From contig NZ_QQAR01000014.1 in NCBI RefSeq assembly GCF_003350375.1, forward strand, positions 62,001 to 126,000: a stretch of DNA of 64,000 nt, read 5' to 3'. Under the pieces are notes generated by a model. It was not told the DNA's origin and searched no databases. It saw only the letters and a list, made by a program, of their open reading frames with translations. The DNA comes from Flavobacterium sp. AG291. GTDB lineage: Bacteria > Bacteroidota > Bacteroidia > Flavobacteriales > Flavobacteriaceae. Both the position numbers and the translations under genes were made by a program. The stretch's first letter is position 1. Each line of letters begins with the position of its first letter. Shown piece by piece: positions 8,270 through 15,676 of the stretch.

Positions 8270-8674
8270 ATGGAGGTTTATTTTGTAATACTCAGATTGC
8301 CGGATAATTGTGGCCATAAATTTATAGACGGCGTAAGCCCCCACCATTTTTGGGAAAAAACTTCCCGTGCGCTGAACGAAAAACAGGCTCAAATCGTCTC
8401 CGTGAGGACAGATACCGGCGGAGCGGAAGAATTGCGGGATTATGTAACCAACAAAGAATTTTCTAGTTATTTTGTTTTTTATCTCATGATGGAAAAACAG
8501 GATATTAAAAATCATGAGCTTATACTTCAAAAAGCGGATGATATTATTAAAGTAGGAAATAGCGAATTGCTTATTGATGCCGATGATAATTTTCAGCTTG
8601 TCACAATCGACTATAATGATATATCTGATTTTCCACAAAATCTGGGGAGTGGAAACCCACAATTGTCGGCCTGA
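8270..8674 (+). CDS. Small hypothetical protein, unknown family
   Basis: A 134-residue soluble protein that I do not recognise. It starts at an ATG (MEVYFVILRLPDNCGH) shortly after a consensus-like -7 element. The sequence alternates predicted strands and helices: an N-terminal strand, a helix around SPHHFWEKTSRAL, TDTGGAEELRDYV, and an acidic C-terminal part (LLIDADDNFQLVTIDYND). There is no signal peptide or membrane helix. An antisense open frame covers the same region, but codon content and the promoter favour this strand. It stands alone between the kinase operon (divergent) and the TonB receptor. Confidence 0.55.
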   Translation: MEVYFVILRLPDNCGHKFIDGVSPHHFWEKTSRALNEKQAQIVSVRTDTGGAEELRDYVTNKEFSSYFVFYLMMEKQDIKNHELILQKADDIIKVGNSELLIDADDNFQLVTIDYNDISDFPQNLGSGNPQLSA

Positions 8675-8736
8675 TTGCTTCGCTTGGTAACATAATCTTG
8701 TTGTTTAGATTAAGTAAGGGTAATCTCATGCTAATG

Positions 8737-8764
8737 TTTGCTTTACATGTGTGCTATAGTTTCG
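8737..8764 (+). promoter_or_regulatory. Possible promoter of the TonB receptor/phytase pair
   Basis: TTTG at 8737-8740 and TAGTTTCG at 8757-8764 (one mismatch to TAnnTTTG) are separated by 16 bp, a little short of the usual 17-23. The receptor ATG is 31 bp downstream. Confidence 0.3.
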
Positions 8765-8795
8765 CGGCATTAACACAAAAAGCAAATCACTATAG

Positions 8796-11603
8796 ATGAA
8801 AAAACTACTTGCATTACTCTTTTTAGTAACAGGATTGTCGGTTTTTGCCCAGAAGAACGGCGTGATTTCCGGAAAAATTACTGATAAAGAAGGAAACTTC
8901 TCTCTGCCCGGAGCAACAGTAAGAATTGCGGAAAGCAACCGCTATACGGTTTCTAACCAAACGGGCGATTTCGAATTTCTTAATATTCCTGCCGGAACTT
9001 ATCAGGTTGAGGTACTTTACCTTGGATATCAGACACAGTCGCAACAGGTAAATGTTGAAGAAGGAAAACACGCCGTGATAAACTTTGTATTAGCGAGCGG
9101 TTCATCAACACTTAATGAGGTTGTGGTTGTAGGAGAAGCTTTGCGAGGACAGGCAAGGGCGCTTAACCAACAAAAAAACAACAGTAACATTACTAACGTG
9201 ATATCTTCTGATCAGGTTGGCCGTTTCCCGGATTCTAATGTAGGTGATGCGCTTAAGCGTGTACCGGGTATTACAATGCAAAATGACCAGGGTGAGGCAC
9301 GTAATATAATCATACGTGGTCTTGCACCATCATTAAACTCTGTTACTCTTAATGGTGACAGGATACCATCGGCAGAGGGAGATAACCGTAATGTACAGAT
9401 GGACCTTATTCCGTCAGATATGATCTCAACTATTCAGGTAAATAAAACCCTTACTCCTGATATGGATGCTGATGCGATTGGTGGTTCGGTTAACCTTGTT
9501 ACGCGCGCTACTCCAAACGGTGAGCGTATCTCGGCTACTCTTGCCGGAGGATATAGCCCGATAAGACAAAAACCTATTTATACTGCTGCCTTTGTATACG
9601 GTAACCGCTTTATGAACAATAAACTTGGAGTTGTTGCGAGTGGATCATACAACGATAACGACTTTGGGTCTGATAACATCGAGGCAACATGGGTTCAGGA
9701 TGATTTTGGGAATACTTATGTAGAGCAACAGGCTATACGTTACTATAATGTTCAGCGTATAAGGAGAAGTGTGTCGCTTGCGGCAGATTTTAAATTTAAC
9801 GAAAACAATACAATTTATGCTAATGCCATCTATAACTGGAGAGATGATCGCGAAAACAGGTATGCGCTTACTTATGATGACATGGAGCCGATTTATAACG
9901 GTGAGACAATAGCAGGTTTTACAGGTAAGGTAAAACGCGAGAACAAAGGTGGTATAGACAGCGACCGTGGCAAAAGCAGAAGGCTGGAGGAACAAAAGGT
10001 GCAAAATTACTCACTTCGTGGAGAGCACTTGTTGAGCCCTAAAGTAGATATGGACTGGTCGGTTAATTATGCTACGGCTAGCGAGTATAAACCGAACGAG
10101 CGTTATATAGAGTTTGAACAGGAAGATCTTGAAATGACTCAAAATTTAAACGATTATCGTAAGCCCTTAGTAACAACTACAGGTGAAGATCTTTCTTCAT
10201 TTGCGCTTTCGGAGCTTACTCAGAGTACTGATGATACTGATGAGAGCGAACTTGGAGCAAAAGTTAACTTCCGTTTTCCATTATCGGTTATCGAAGGGCA
10301 AAAAGGACGTTTAAGAACAGGTCTTCGTGCAAGGATAAAAGATAAACAAAGAAATAACAGTTTTTACTCTTATGAGCCTACTGCCGGAGATCTTACGCTT
10401 GCCGATGTTCCTAATGTATACTACAGCGGTAAAAACTTCAATCCGGGAGAAAAGTATGTGCCCGGTAACTTTGCAACAGCAACATACCTGGGTGGTTTAG
10501 ATCTTAACAATGCATCACTTTATGATAAAGAAGCCGATCCGTCTGAATATCTTGCCGTAAACTATAAGGCAAAAGAAAATATTTATGCCGGTTATGTGCG
10601 TTGGGATCAGGATTTCAACGATAAACTATCGATGATAGTAGGAGCACGTGTTGAAACTACTCATATTGATTATACAGGTAACAGGGTACTTGACGAAGAA
10701 GAGCTTGAAGGAGTTATAGAAAACACCAATACTTATACCAATGTATTGCCAAGCCTTTCGTTTAAATATAATTCTACTCAGGACTTTATTTTAAGAACTG
10801 CATTTACTACCTCATTAGCAAGGCCTGATTATTATGCGCTTGCGCCATATATTAACAATATCGCTTCAGATACTGAGATTATCGCAGGTAACCCGAACCT
10901 GAAAGCAACGTATGCATATAACTTTGACCTTATGGCTGAAAACTATTTCAAATCTGTAGGTCTTGTTTCGGGAGGGTTTTTCTACAAGAATCTTAAAGAT
11001 TTTATCTATACTTACAGCAACAATCAGTATTCTGCTGCTGATTTTGCTACTGATTTCCCTGGGCAGTCAAACCCGGTTCCGGCCGGTGAGCAGTGGACAC
11101 TTGTTCAGCAAAGAAATGGTGATAATGTAGATGTTTACGGTTTTGAGGTGGCTTTTCAGCGTCAGCTTGACTTCCTTCCTGGCTTTATGAAATACTTTGG
11201 TATTTATGCTAACTATACTTATACTGATTCTAAAGCTAAAGGTATTGCCGATGAGGATGGTAACGAGCGTAAAGATGTGAGCCTTCCAAGAACGGCACCA
11301 CACATGTTTAATGGTTCATTGTCATGGGAGCATGGACGTTTTTCAGGAAGGACATCGGTTAACTTTACATCTGATTACCTTGATGAGTTAGGTTCGGATG
11401 AGTTTAACGATAGCTATTACGACAAACAATTGTTCCTGGATATTAATGCGTCACTAAAGGTTACTAAAAACCTGCGCATTTTTGCAGAGGCTAAGAACCT
11501 TACAAATCAGCCGTTACGCTACTATCAGGGAGTGTCGGCAAGAGTAATGCAGCTTGAATATTATCAGGCAAGATTTAATTTAGGTCTTAAGTTCGACCTG
11601 TAG
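8796..11603 (+). CDS. TonB-dependent receptor with CarboxypepD-like N-terminal domain
   Basis: A 935-residue outer-membrane transporter. Residues 1-18 are a signal peptide ending in VFAQ. Residues about 22-105 form the carboxypeptidase-regulatory-like beta-sandwich (GKITDKEG...LPGATV...GEFEFLNIPAGTY type). The plug follows with RFPDSNVGDALKRVPGI, DLIPSDMISTIQV and DMDADAIGGSVNL, the last motifs being typical of the Xanthomonas-Caulobacter type TonB receptor family. The remaining ~700 residues are the 22-strand barrel, ending in the aromatic FNLGLKFDL. No SusD gene follows; instead a phytase starts 20 bp downstream, so the substrate is probably phytate or an inositol phosphate breakdown product (inference from context). 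Confidence 0.92.
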   Translation: MKKLLALLFLVTGLSVFAQKNGVISGKITDKEGNFSLPGATVRIAESNRYTVSNQTGDFEFLNIPAGTYQVEVLYLGYQTQSQQVNVEEGKHAVINFVLASGSSTLNEVVVVGEALRGQARALNQQKNNSNITNVISSDQVGRFPDSNVGDALKRVPGITMQNDQGEARNIIIRGLAPSLNSVTLNGDRIPSAEGDNRNVQMDLIPSDMISTIQVNKTLTPDMDADAIGGSVNLVTRATPNGERISATLAGGYSPIRQKPIYTAAFVYGNRFMNNKLGVVASGSYNDNDFGSDNIEATWVQDDFGNTYVEQQAIRYYNVQRIRRSVSLAADFKFNENNTIYANAIYNWRDDRENRYALTYDDMEPIYNGETIAGFTGKVKRENKGGIDSDRGKSRRLEEQKVQNYSLRGEHLLSPKVDMDWSVNYATASEYKPNERYIEFEQEDLEMTQNLNDYRKPLVTTTGEDLSSFALSELTQSTDDTDESELGAKVNFRFPLSVIEGQKGRLRTGLRARIKDKQRNNSFYSYEPTAGDLTLADVPNVYYSGKNFNPGEKYVPGNFATATYLGGLDLNNASLYDKEADPSEYLAVNYKAKENIYAGYVRWDQDFNDKLSMIVGARVETTHIDYTGNRVLDEEELEGVIENTNTYTNVLPSLSFKYNSTQDFILRTAFTTSLARPDYYALAPYINNIASDTEIIAGNPNLKATYAYNFDLMAENYFKSVGLVSGGFFYKNLKDFIYTYSNNQYSAADFATDFPGQSNPVPAGEQWTLVQQRNGDNVDVYGFEVAFQRQLDFLPGFMKYFGIYANYTYTDSKAKGIADEDGNERKDVSLPRTAPHMFNGSLSWEHGRFSGRTSVNFTSDYLDELGSDEFNDSYYDKQLFLDINASLKVTKNLRIFAEAKNLTNQPLRYYQGVSARVMQLEYYQARFNLGLKFDL

Positions 11604-11623
11604 TTTTTGACTAAATATTGAAT

Positions 11624-12673
11624 ATGAAAAAAATTATAGCACTTTTTATATGCACAGCCTTTTACTTTTCATGCAGCAGTAAGCTTGCAGCAGTAAGGGA
11701 AGATGCTATAAAACCCACAGTAGTTACCCAACAAACATTGCACGATACCGATGATCCTGCTATTTGGATCAATCCGCAGGATGCAACAAAAAGTCTTGTA
11801 GTAGGTACAGATAAAGATACTGATGGAGGTTTATACCTGTTTGATCTTAATGGTAAGATCGTAAAAAAATCGATACCTCTTTTAAGGCCTAATAATGTTG
11901 ATATAGCTTATGGGCTTATGATAAATGGTAAAAAAACAGATGTAGCGGTTACTACGGAAAGACTAACAAACAAAATAAGGATATTCAGCCTGCCTGATCT
12001 TGAGCCGATTGACAACGGAGGTATAGAGGTTTTTACAGGTGAGGAATTGCGTGACCCTATGGGGGTGGCACTTTATACCCGTCCTTCGGATAAAGCAATA
12101 TTTGCCATCGTTGGAAGAAAGACAGGACCTGCAGGAACTTACTTATGGCAATATGAGCTTTCCGGAAAAAGTGGATATGTAACCGGAAATGTGGTTCGTA
12201 AGTTTGGCCAGTTTAGTGGTAAGAAAGAGATAGAAGCTATAGCGGTTGATAACGAGCTTGGTTATATTTACTATTGCGATGAACAGGCAGGTATACGTAA
12301 ATATCTTGCCGATCCGGCAGCAAAAGACGATACGCAGCTTGCCTTTTTTGGGATGAAAGATTTTAAGGCAGATCATGAAGGTATTGCCATCTATAAAAAA
12401 ACAGCAACAACAGGTTATATACTGGTGTCTAACCAGCAGTCTAATACTTTTATGGTGTATGCGAGAGAAGGTTCAGGTGGTAACCCGAATGAGCATACAT
12501 TGTTAGCCGAAATTCCTGTATCTACAGTTGAATGCGATGGTGCCGATGTTACCAGCTTAAATCTGGGTGGCCGATTTGGTAACGGTATGTTTGTAGCCAT
12601 GAGCAACGGAATGACTTTTCACTATTACAGTTGGGACGATATACAGCCTCTTATTGATGCAGGCAAAAGATAA
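11624..12673 (+). CDS. Beta-propeller phytase (3-phytase), lipoprotein
   Basis: A 349-residue secreted lipoprotein; the start is the ATG at 11624 (an in-frame TTG lies 6 bp upstream). The signal peptide ends in a lipobox-like YFSC near residue 16, so it is probably anchored in the outer membrane. The diagnostic DTDDPAIWINP motif that supplies calcium and phosphate ligands of beta-propeller phytases is at about residue 40, followed by GTDKD..GGLYLFDLNGK and RPNNVDIAYG. Later blades show EAIAVD...GYIYYCDE and DHEGIAIY. The enzyme removes phosphates from phytate with Ca2+. Pairing with the upstream TonB receptor suggests a phosphate-scavenging unit, probably induced on phosphate limitation. A terminator follows. 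Confidence 0.9.
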   Translation: MKKIIALFICTAFYFSCSSKLAAVREDAIKPTVVTQQTLHDTDDPAIWINPQDATKSLVVGTDKDTDGGLYLFDLNGKIVKKSIPLLRPNNVDIAYGLMINGKKTDVAVTTERLTNKIRIFSLPDLEPIDNGGIEVFTGEELRDPMGVALYTRPSDKAIFAIVGRKTGPAGTYLWQYELSGKSGYVTGNVVRKFGQFSGKKEIEAIAVDNELGYIYYCDEQAGIRKYLADPAAKDDTQLAFFGMKDFKADHEGIAIYKKTATTGYILVSNQQSNTFMVYAREGSGGNPNEHTLLAEIPVSTVECDGADVTSLNLGGRFGNGMFVAMSNGMTFHYYSWDDIQPLIDAGKR

Positions 12674-12709
12674 TATGTTAGTTTAGTAGGTTTAGTTTAG
12701 GAAAAAAAT

Positions 12710-12740
12710 CCTCTTCTCTTATTTGAGAAGGGGGTTTTTT
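12710..12740 (+). terminator. Intrinsic terminator after phytase
   Basis: A 9-bp stem (12710-12718 with 12725-12733, one G-T pair) with a 6-nt loop is followed by GG and six T. It ends the receptor/phytase transcript. Confidence 0.8.
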
Positions 12741-12767
12741 GTTTTATGGCAAAGCCAAAAGTATATC

Positions 12768-12796
12768 CTCGGTCATAATGTCCTAATTCTCGGTCA
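12768..12796 (+). promoter_or_regulatory. Tandem direct repeat, candidate operator
   Basis: CTCGGTCA occurs at 12768-12775 and again at 12789-12796, start to start 21 bp, i.e. two helical turns. Both copies are followed by a related ATGT (12778-12781 and 12798-12801). The repeats lie about 145 bp upstream of the envelope operon start at 12940. Same-face tandem half-sites are typical of regulator binding, for example LytTR-type regulators; the actual factor is unknown. The rest of the 12674-12939 gap is AT-rich, without a reading frame. Confidence 0.4.
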
Positions 12797-12939
12797 CATG
12801 TTGCGAATTCTAATTTGTTAAAAAAGCAGGTAGGATTTATAACTAATTTCGGGTTATTAATAAGTGCGATGTAGTTATTGTTTTCTTTTTTTGTTAAAAA
12901 GGAAATGGTATTTTATTTAGTTAACATTTCTCAATAAAG

Positions 12940-13335
12940 ATGAATAAGAGAAAATTAGGAATAGGTGTAGTTATTTTGCTGGTTCTGGTTTCAGGCCTGC
13001 TATATGGCTACTATGGGTTTTTATATAAGCCGGTAAGAAATATTGAAGCCGAAAAATCAGCTTTTGTGATGCCAGCTCACAGGCTAGCGGTAGAATATAC
13101 CTCAGACAGCGGCAAAGCAGATGGAAATTATCTTAACCAGACTATAGAAATTAAAGGAAAAATAACCGAAGTAAGAGATTCATTAATAATACTTAATGAT
13201 AAAATAGTATGTGGGTTTGATGCAATGCCCATGAATGCCGATGTAAATAAAGATATTACCATAAAAGGAAGATGTATTGGGTTTGACGAGCTTTTTGGCG
13301 AAGTGAAACTCGATCAGTGCACGATTAAACAATAA
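12940..13335 (+). CDS. Membrane-anchored OB-fold (tRNA_anti-like) protein
   Basis: A 131-residue protein with one N-terminal membrane segment (residues about 7-27) and a periplasmic OB-fold of the tRNA_anti-like family: the AVEYTSDSGKADGNYLNQTIEIKG stretch, then KITEVRDSLIILNDKIVCGF, and DITIKGRCIGFDELFGEVKLDQC at the end. The family is common in Bacteroidota, usually encoded with envelope proteins of unknown role; nucleic-acid binding is not implied. It opens an operon: DUF5777, cytochrome c, YceI, ankyrin and DOMON genes follow with 1-34 bp gaps. Confidence 0.75.
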   Translation: MNKRKLGIGVVILLVLVSGLLYGYYGFLYKPVRNIEAEKSAFVMPAHRLAVEYTSDSGKADGNYLNQTIEIKGKITEVRDSLIILNDKIVCGFDAMPMNADVNKDITIKGRCIGFDELFGEVKLDQCTIKQ

Positions 13336-13342
13336 CTAACAC

Positions 13343-14188
13343 ATGAAGCGATTTTTTGTAACTGCAGTTTGTTTTTTAGGTATGGCAACAGCCCATGCTC
13401 AGGAAGACCTTCTGTCTGAACTTGACTCTACACAGGTAGCCGATACCTATGCTACGGCTCCATTTAAAGCTTTGCAGATTGTAACTCTGCAAACCACCAA
13501 GATGGCAGCTAAGAATGAATTTTATTTTGTGGTCTCTCACCGTTTTGGAAGCGTTGAAGATGGTATTTCTGAATTTTTTGGTTTAGACCAGGCAACAACA
13601 AAAATTGGAGGTATTTATGGTATTACCGACTGGCTTTCGGTAAGTGCTTCACGTCATACACTTTCAAAAGTATATGAAACAGGTGTAAAATACAGGCTGG
13701 CAAGACAAAGTGCCGATTTTCCTGTTGATATCGTAGGGTATAATACCATCGATATCAATTCAGCTCTTGAAGAAGATGATTATCCGAAACTGGAATTTGC
13801 CGACAGGATGTCTTATATAACACAGCTTTTGGTGTCAAGGAAAGTGACCGACAGATTATCGCTTGAAATAGTGCCTTCATACATTCATAAAAACCTATAT
13901 AATCCGGAACTGGAAAATGATAATCAGTTTTCCCTGGGTGCAGGCGGACGAATGAAACTAACCAAGAGGCTTTCACTAAACATGGAGTATATGTACAATT
14001 TTGATAAGCCTGATTTTTATGTAAATCCGCTATCTGTTGGACTGGATATAGAAACGGGTGGACACGTATTTCAGTTACTGTTTACAAACTCGCAATCAAT
14101 GACCGAAAGTGGTTATGTAACCAATGGTACGGGAGATTGGGGTAAAGGTGATTTTTTCTTTGGGTTTAACTTATACAGGGTTTTTTAA
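13343..14188 (+). CDS. DUF5777 outer-membrane beta-barrel-like protein
   Basis: A 281-residue exported protein with a signal peptide cleaved after TAHAQ (residue 20). The mature protein shows the DUF5777 pattern: APFKALQIVTLQTTKM, FYFVVSHRFGSVEDGISEFFGLDQA, IGGIYGITDWLSVSASRH and repeating amphipathic strands up to the terminal aromatic residue (FGFNLYRVF), which is typical of an outer-membrane barrel. The function is not established; the family is repeatedly found beside YceI and small cytochromes. It could be the outer-membrane element of an electron or ligand transfer chain (inference). The following cytochrome gene starts 1 bp after its stop. Confidence 0.8.
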   Translation: MKRFFVTAVCFLGMATAHAQEDLLSELDSTQVADTYATAPFKALQIVTLQTTKMAAKNEFYFVVSHRFGSVEDGISEFFGLDQATTKIGGIYGITDWLSVSASRHTLSKVYETGVKYRLARQSADFPVDIVGYNTIDINSALEEDDYPKLEFADRMSYITQLLVSRKVTDRLSLEIVPSYIHKNLYNPELENDNQFSLGAGGRMKLTKRLSLNMEYMYNFDKPDFYVNPLSVGLDIETGGHVFQLLFTNSQSMTESGYVTNGTGDWGKGDFFFGFNLYRVF

Positions 14189-14189
14189 T

Positions 14190-14552
14190 ATGAAAGCGAA
14201 AATAATTTTAAGTACGGCATTTTTAGCAATGGCTTTGTTCAGTTGCGATTCGCATACGTATGAAGAGATCAGCGAAGAGATAGTGATTGAAGAGGATGTT
14301 ACCTACAATGCTAATGTAAAATCGATAATAGATGCTAACTGTGTAAGCTGCCATAGCAACGGAAATGTAGCTGCTTTCAGACTGCTTACTAATTACAATG
14401 AGGTAAAGAATGCGGTAGAAAACGGTGGACTGCTTGAGAGGATACAGTTGCAGGATGCCGAGCCGGGTGTTATGCCACAAACAGGCAGGATGTCTCAGGC
14501 AAAAATAGATGTAATACTACAGTGGAACCAGGATGGTTTGCTTGAAAACTAA
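14190..14552 (+). CDS. Mono-haem cytochrome c-like lipoprotein
   Basis: A 120-residue lipoprotein. The start at ATG 14190 gives a proper signal peptide with lipobox FSC (Cys19); the open frame continues upstream in the DUF5777 gene but without a plausible start. The haem c attachment motif is CVSCH (Cys51, Cys54, His55), and the likely sixth ligand is the Met in PGVMPQTG, about 55 residues later, as in small class I cytochromes of the cytochrome c/planctomycete type. It would be exposed in the periplasm or on the outer membrane. It sits between the DUF5777 barrel and YceI, 12 bp before the latter. Confidence 0.85.
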   Translation: MKAKIILSTAFLAMALFSCDSHTYEEISEEIVIEEDVTYNANVKSIIDANCVSCHSNGNVAAFRLLTNYNEVKNAVENGGLLERIQLQDAEPGVMPQTGRMSQAKIDVILQWNQDGLLEN

Positions 14553-14564
14553 ATATAAAATGCT

Positions 14565-15116
14565 ATGAACAGATATTTAGAAATAATGATATGTATCGCC
14601 TGCCTGCTTCTTTCGGCAGTTATCTACGGACAAAAATACAGTACCCGAAGCGGTAATTTGAAGTTTGAGGCATCTATGCCGTCATTTGAAGAAGTGGCAG
14701 CCGAGAACAAAACGGCATCGGCTGTTTTAGAGCCTACTAAGGGTGATCTTGCTGTATTAGCACTAATGAAAGGCTTTCGTTTTAAGGTAGCTCTGATGGA
14801 AGAGCATTTTAACGAAAACTATGTGGAGTCTGACAAATATCCTAAAGCTACTTTTACCGGAAAGGTAGAAGGACTGGATGTTTCGAAACTTACATCAGAG
14901 CCTAAAACCTATCCAATTTCGGGAGATCTTACGTTGCATGGCAAAACAAAAAAGATTACTGATAATGCGAAAATCAGTAAGAATGGAGACAAGATTGTAA
15001 TAGTGGGGACCTTTACCGTAAAGCCTGCGGAATTTAATATAGAAATACCCAAACTGGTAAGCGGTAAGATTTCTGATAAAGTAGAAATAACATATAACCT
15101 GGCTTTAGCCAAATAA
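14565..15116 (+). CDS. YceI family lipid-binding protein
   Basis: A 183-residue exported protein with an N-terminal signal segment ending in IYGQ (about residue 22). The YceI lipocalin-like barrel is clear: TRSGNLKFEAS, VLEPTKGDLAVLALMKGFRF, FNENYVESDKYPKATFTGK, ISGDLTLHGKTKKI and the final FNIEIPKLVSGKISDKVEITYNL. YceI proteins bind long isoprenoid or amide lipids, such as quinones, in a hydrophobic tunnel. A quinone-binding role would match the neighbouring cytochromes, which is inference. The gene lies within the operon, with a 12-bp gap before and a 7-bp gap after. Confidence 0.9.
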   Translation: MNRYLEIMICIACLLLSAVIYGQKYSTRSGNLKFEASMPSFEEVAAENKTASAVLEPTKGDLAVLALMKGFRFKVALMEEHFNENYVESDKYPKATFTGKVEGLDVSKLTSEPKTYPISGDLTLHGKTKKITDNAKISKNGDKIVIVGTFTVKPAEFNIEIPKLVSGKISDKVEITYNLALAK

Positions 15117-15123
15117 AAGAATT

Positions 15124-15642
15124 ATGAAAAAACTAGCTTTTTTACTGTTGCTTGTATCTGCATTTTGCAGTGCACAGACCAAAACCAAAGATGTATTTGA
15201 TGTTGCCCGTTCGGGTAGTGTTGAAGAAATGAAGGCGTTGGTAAAAATAAAGAAGGACACTATAAATGCGATTAACCAAAGCGGTTTTTCTCCGCTGATA
15301 CTCGCTTGTTACAGAGGGAATAATGCCGTGGCAGAGTATTTAGCTAAAAACGTAAAGGACATAAACTACAATAGTCCGAGCGGCAGTGCCCTTGCTGCTT
15401 CTGCAGTAAAGGGCAATACCGCTATCGTTAAGGTATTGCTTGATAATAAAGCTAACCCTGATGTTGCCGATGGCACAGGTATGACGGCACTTTTATATGC
15501 TTCGCAGTTTGAGAATAAAGAAATGATTCAGCTATTGTTAAAATATAAGGCTGATAAAAAGCTTACAAACAACGACGGTAAATCGGCTATGGATTTTGCT
15601 GTTTTCAATAAGAATCAGGAAATCATAGATATGCTTAAATAG
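15124..15642 (+). CDS. Exported ankyrin repeat protein
   Basis: A 172-residue protein with a signal peptide ending in FCSAQ (about residue 18) followed by four to five ankyrin repeats: SGFSPLILACYRGNNAVAEYL, SGSALAASAVKGNTAIVKVLL, GMTALLYASQFENKEMIQLLL and DGKSAMDFAVFNKNQEIIDML. Ankyrin repeats bind proteins, so this is probably a periplasmic scaffold or inhibitor for one of the operon products. There is no catalytic motif. The gap to the DOMON gene is 34 bp. Confidence 0.88.
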   Translation: MKKLAFLLLLVSAFCSAQTKTKDVFDVARSGSVEEMKALVKIKKDTINAINQSGFSPLILACYRGNNAVAEYLAKNVKDINYNSPSGSALAASAVKGNTAIVKVLLDNKANPDVADGTGMTALLYASQFENKEMIQLLLKYKADKKLTNNDGKSAMDFAVFNKNQEIIDMLK

Positions 15643-15676
15643 AAACATAAAACCAATATAAAATAAAAATTAAGCA

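Noticed and set aside
8237..8662. Antisense open frame over 8270-8674 (minus)
   Set aside because: Phe/Ile/Lys-rich shadow sequence, no domain; the plus frame has a promoter and balanced composition.
9645..10004. Antisense open frame inside the TonB receptor
   Set aside because: Fully inside a clear receptor gene and without any motif.
8796..12673. SusCD-type polysaccharide locus
   Set aside because: There is no SusD gene and the following gene is a phytase.
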